Made by a program: the position numbers and the translations under genes. From CAZGQY01 sp964528035 (GTDB lineage Bacteria; Pseudomonadota; Gammaproteobacteria; Methylococcales; UBA1147): a stretch of 15,560 nucleotides of DNA. Position 1 is the stretch's first letter, and every line of letters starts with the position of its first letter. The notes below the pieces were generated by a model, which saw only the letters and a list, made by a program, of their open reading frames with translations, was not told the origin of the DNA and searched no databases. The stretch lies in assembly GCA_964528035.1 (NCBI GenBank), contig CAZGQY010000097.1:1-15560 (forward strand), read 5' to 3'. This document shows, one piece after another, positions 15,001-15,560 of this stretch.

Positions 15001-15560
15001 TACTGTTCCCGCAGGGAACGTTATTAGTCAGACCCCGGTATCGGGTGCCTCAGTAGCATCGGGCAGTGCGGTGGACCTGGTGATCTCTGACGGTCCTGCA
15101 CCAGTTCTGGTGCCGAGTGTGGCCGGACAGACTCAAGCATTGGCTACTTCGTCAATTACAGGTGCGGGCTTGATTGTTGGCACGATTAGCACCCAAAACA
15201 GCGACACTGTTCCCGCAGGGAACGTCATCAGCCATACTCCGGTTTCTGGTGCCTCGGTAGCACCAGGCAGTGCGGTTGATCTGGTGGTTTCTGACGGTCC
15301 TGCACCGGTACTGGTGCCGGGAGTGGTTGGACAGACTCAGGCAGTGGCGTCATTAACCCTTACAAACGAAGGGCTATTAGTTGGTACGATTACCACCCAG
15401 AACAGTGACACCGTTCTTGCCGGGAATGTGATCAGTCAGACACCGGTTTCCGGTGCCTCAGTAGCACCGGGTAGTGCGGTGGATCTGGTGATTTCTGACG
15501 GTCCTGCACCGGTACTGGTGCCGAGTGTAACAGGACAAACACAGGCTATGGCGACCTCGA
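12092..15560 (+). CDS. Giant secreted protein: FG-GAP propeller, Ig/cadherin-like domains and PASTA-like repeat stalk (3' partial)
   Basis: The frame is open to the right edge, giving 1156 visible residues. The only usual start codon in frame after the stop at 12029 is GTG at 12092, with GGGG/AGGA just upstream. This gives an unusually long n-region before the hydrophobic segment LCCLFLVIGIFVSVVAHA, with cleavage likely near residue 50. Residues about 52-407 are seven FG-GAP/VCBS-like blades, six with calcium-loop motifs: DFNNDG 73, DFDGDG 176, DLDNDT 230, DFNGDG 274, DIDVDG 321, DWDSDG 370. The second blade is degenerate. This is an integrin-alpha-like propeller. About 410-504 is a tandem-95/cadherin-like domain (VLANDSDPD, TPVNDPP), and about 505-595 is another Ig-like domain. 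From about 593 onward come PASTA-like repeats of 68 residues. It is probably a long surface or secreted adhesin; ligand and anchor are unknown, and the C-terminus lies outside the window. Confidence 0.8.
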   Translation, partial: MKNSYELSRVCRPNIGQHGENITPYPETSRFSLCCLFLVIGIFVSVVAHAAEFKPSTAFNLSGQGPRAIIAGDFNNDGLADLISSTAVGDSKINVNFGDGLGGFANADPFPILLNTFGIAAFRDSGDAHNDFVVVGVQGSSTSPKIAVFHGDGVGGFTSPYEFNGRGQPVSVVAADFDGDGTPDLAVGDSSFKGPISLYLSTGGLLSAAVETQVPSSGVGSGHQKLVAVDLDNDTDMDLVSTSGVFRNDGAGVFVRLLTVTISTPNGVAVASDDFNGDGRKDLVFANATDIQVALQNTSGGFVTSSLTTVDTTIQDISVNDIDVDGHVDIVAVDHDSDQVHLLLGLGDGTFLPVESFLTGRGPRAMVTGDWDSDGFPDIATVVESTPGVGGVFKDEAELRILIQIPGSANKPPVTQPDNVTTPEDTAIEIDVLANDSDPDADDVLDVIQVTAPEKGIVVINPTNTVTYMPNADVNGVDTFSYQVDDGTNTVSEDVTVDITPVNDPPVLNPIGDVIIPEGNSRTLQFTATDVDSGDTISFVYTGLPGFATLNGSANGIASVILNPGFSDQGIYPVTVTVNDLALAEHSQPFNIAVLDRVIVPGVVGLDQTLAQSNIIGTGLLFTVSHQNSDTVPSGNIISQAPVGGVSVAPGSVVNLVVSDGPAPVSVPDVGGQTQTLATTNITSAGLVVGTVTLENSATVPAGSVISQIPAALASVAPGSTVNLVVSDGPAPVLVPGVVGETQALATSNITGAGLILGTVTTQNSDIVPAGNVISQTPVSGASVASGSAVDLVISDGPAPVLVPGVVGQTQAVASLTLTNEGLLVGTITTQNSNTVPVGNVISQTPVSGASVASGSAVDLVISDGPAPVLVPGVAGQTQAMATSTITGAGLIVGTVTTQNSETVPTGNVISQTPVSGASAAPGSAVDLVISDGPAPVLVPGVVGQTQAMATSTITGAGLIVGTVTTQNSDTVPAGNVISQTPVSGASVASGSAVDLVISDGPAPVLVPSVAGQTQALATSSITGAGLIVGTISTQNSDTVPAGNVISHTPVSGASVAPGSAVDLVVSDGPAPVLVPGVVGQTQAVASLTLTNEGLLVGTITTQNSDTVLAGNVISQTPVSGASVAPGSAVDLVISDGPAPVLVPSVTGQTQAMATS
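12126..12140 (+). promoter_or_regulatory. 15-base dyad GACCAA-ATA-TTGGTC
   Basis: Perfect 6-base arms with a 3-base centre lie just before an out-of-frame ATG at 12144 and 34 bases inside the GTG-initiated reading frame. It could be a repressor site or a small stem covering a start region. Whether it is coding or leader depends on the unresolved start of the last gene. Confidence 0.35.
13868..15560 (+). repeat. Tandem 204-bp repeat array encoding 68-residue PASTA-like units
   Basis: The anchor GGTCC(T/G)GCACC recurs at 14072, 14276, 14480, 14684, 14888, 15092, 15296 and 15500, always exactly 204 bases apart. A diverged first unit covers 13868-14071, and a ninth is cut by the window edge. Each unit reads VPGVVGQTQAxA, a helix-like AGLIVGTVTTQNS, then TVPAGNVISQTPVSGAS and GSAVDLVISDGPAPVL, matching the PASTA pattern (VPxVxG...A...GLxVG, S-VPxGxVISQxP-GxxVxxGSxVxLVVS). 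Units 4 to 9 are far more alike than units 1 to 3, indicating recent expansion or gene conversion. Confidence 0.93.

Noticed and set aside
13868..15560. CRISPR array or non-coding satellite
   Set aside because: The period is 204 bases with no short repeat/unique spacer pattern, and the frame stays open with PASTA-type protein sequence.

Overview
The window (about 50% GC, genes close together, all on the + strand) reads as an accessory region of a Gram-negative bacterium. Lipobox and Sec signals, the S8 protease with Calx-beta and MopE-like modules, and the FG-GAP/tandem-95 protein suggest a proteobacterium, probably a gammaproteobacterium; this is inference from style, not a marker gene. Seven protein genes are supported. 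Six have a visible export signal; the first is cut by the left edge and its N-terminus is unseen. No tRNA, rRNA, CRISPR array, insertion sequence or integrase was seen.

Left block (2-8997): a very large secreted protein with Cna-B/SdrD-like, IPT-like and right-handed beta-helix parts (5' end missing), a strong hairpin, then three consecutive genes (4225-5535, 5570-6910, 6946-8997), each beginning with a signal peptide and two cupredoxin domains. Only the first two carry copper ligands, and they are complementary. The first has a complete type 1 copper site plus two HxH motifs. The second has two further HxH motifs but no type 1 cysteine. The third has lost the ligands and gained three cadherin-like (tandem-95) domains. 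The simplest reading is a multicopper oxidase whose trinuclear centre is built from two polypeptides, with six cupredoxin domains spread over three genes. This is the most interesting feature of the window.

Middle block (8998-11875): a terminator-like hairpin closes the oxidase genes. A 5' leader with several clear stem-loops precedes a small outer-membrane lipoprotein of unknown function. It is followed after 23 bases by an S8 (subtilisin-like) protease with a very basic propeptide, a Calx-beta domain and a MopE-type metal-binding motif.

Right block (12092 to the edge): a huge protein, incomplete at its 3' end, with a signal peptide, a seven-bladed FG-GAP propeller, two Ig/cadherin-like domains, and a stalk of PASTA-like repeats with an exact 204-base period that runs off the window. 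Its N-terminal reading frame is uncertain. Together the genes look like an extracytoplasmic copper-oxidase module with surface, protease and adhesin-like partners. The substrate (metal ion, phenolic or other) cannot be told from the sequence.
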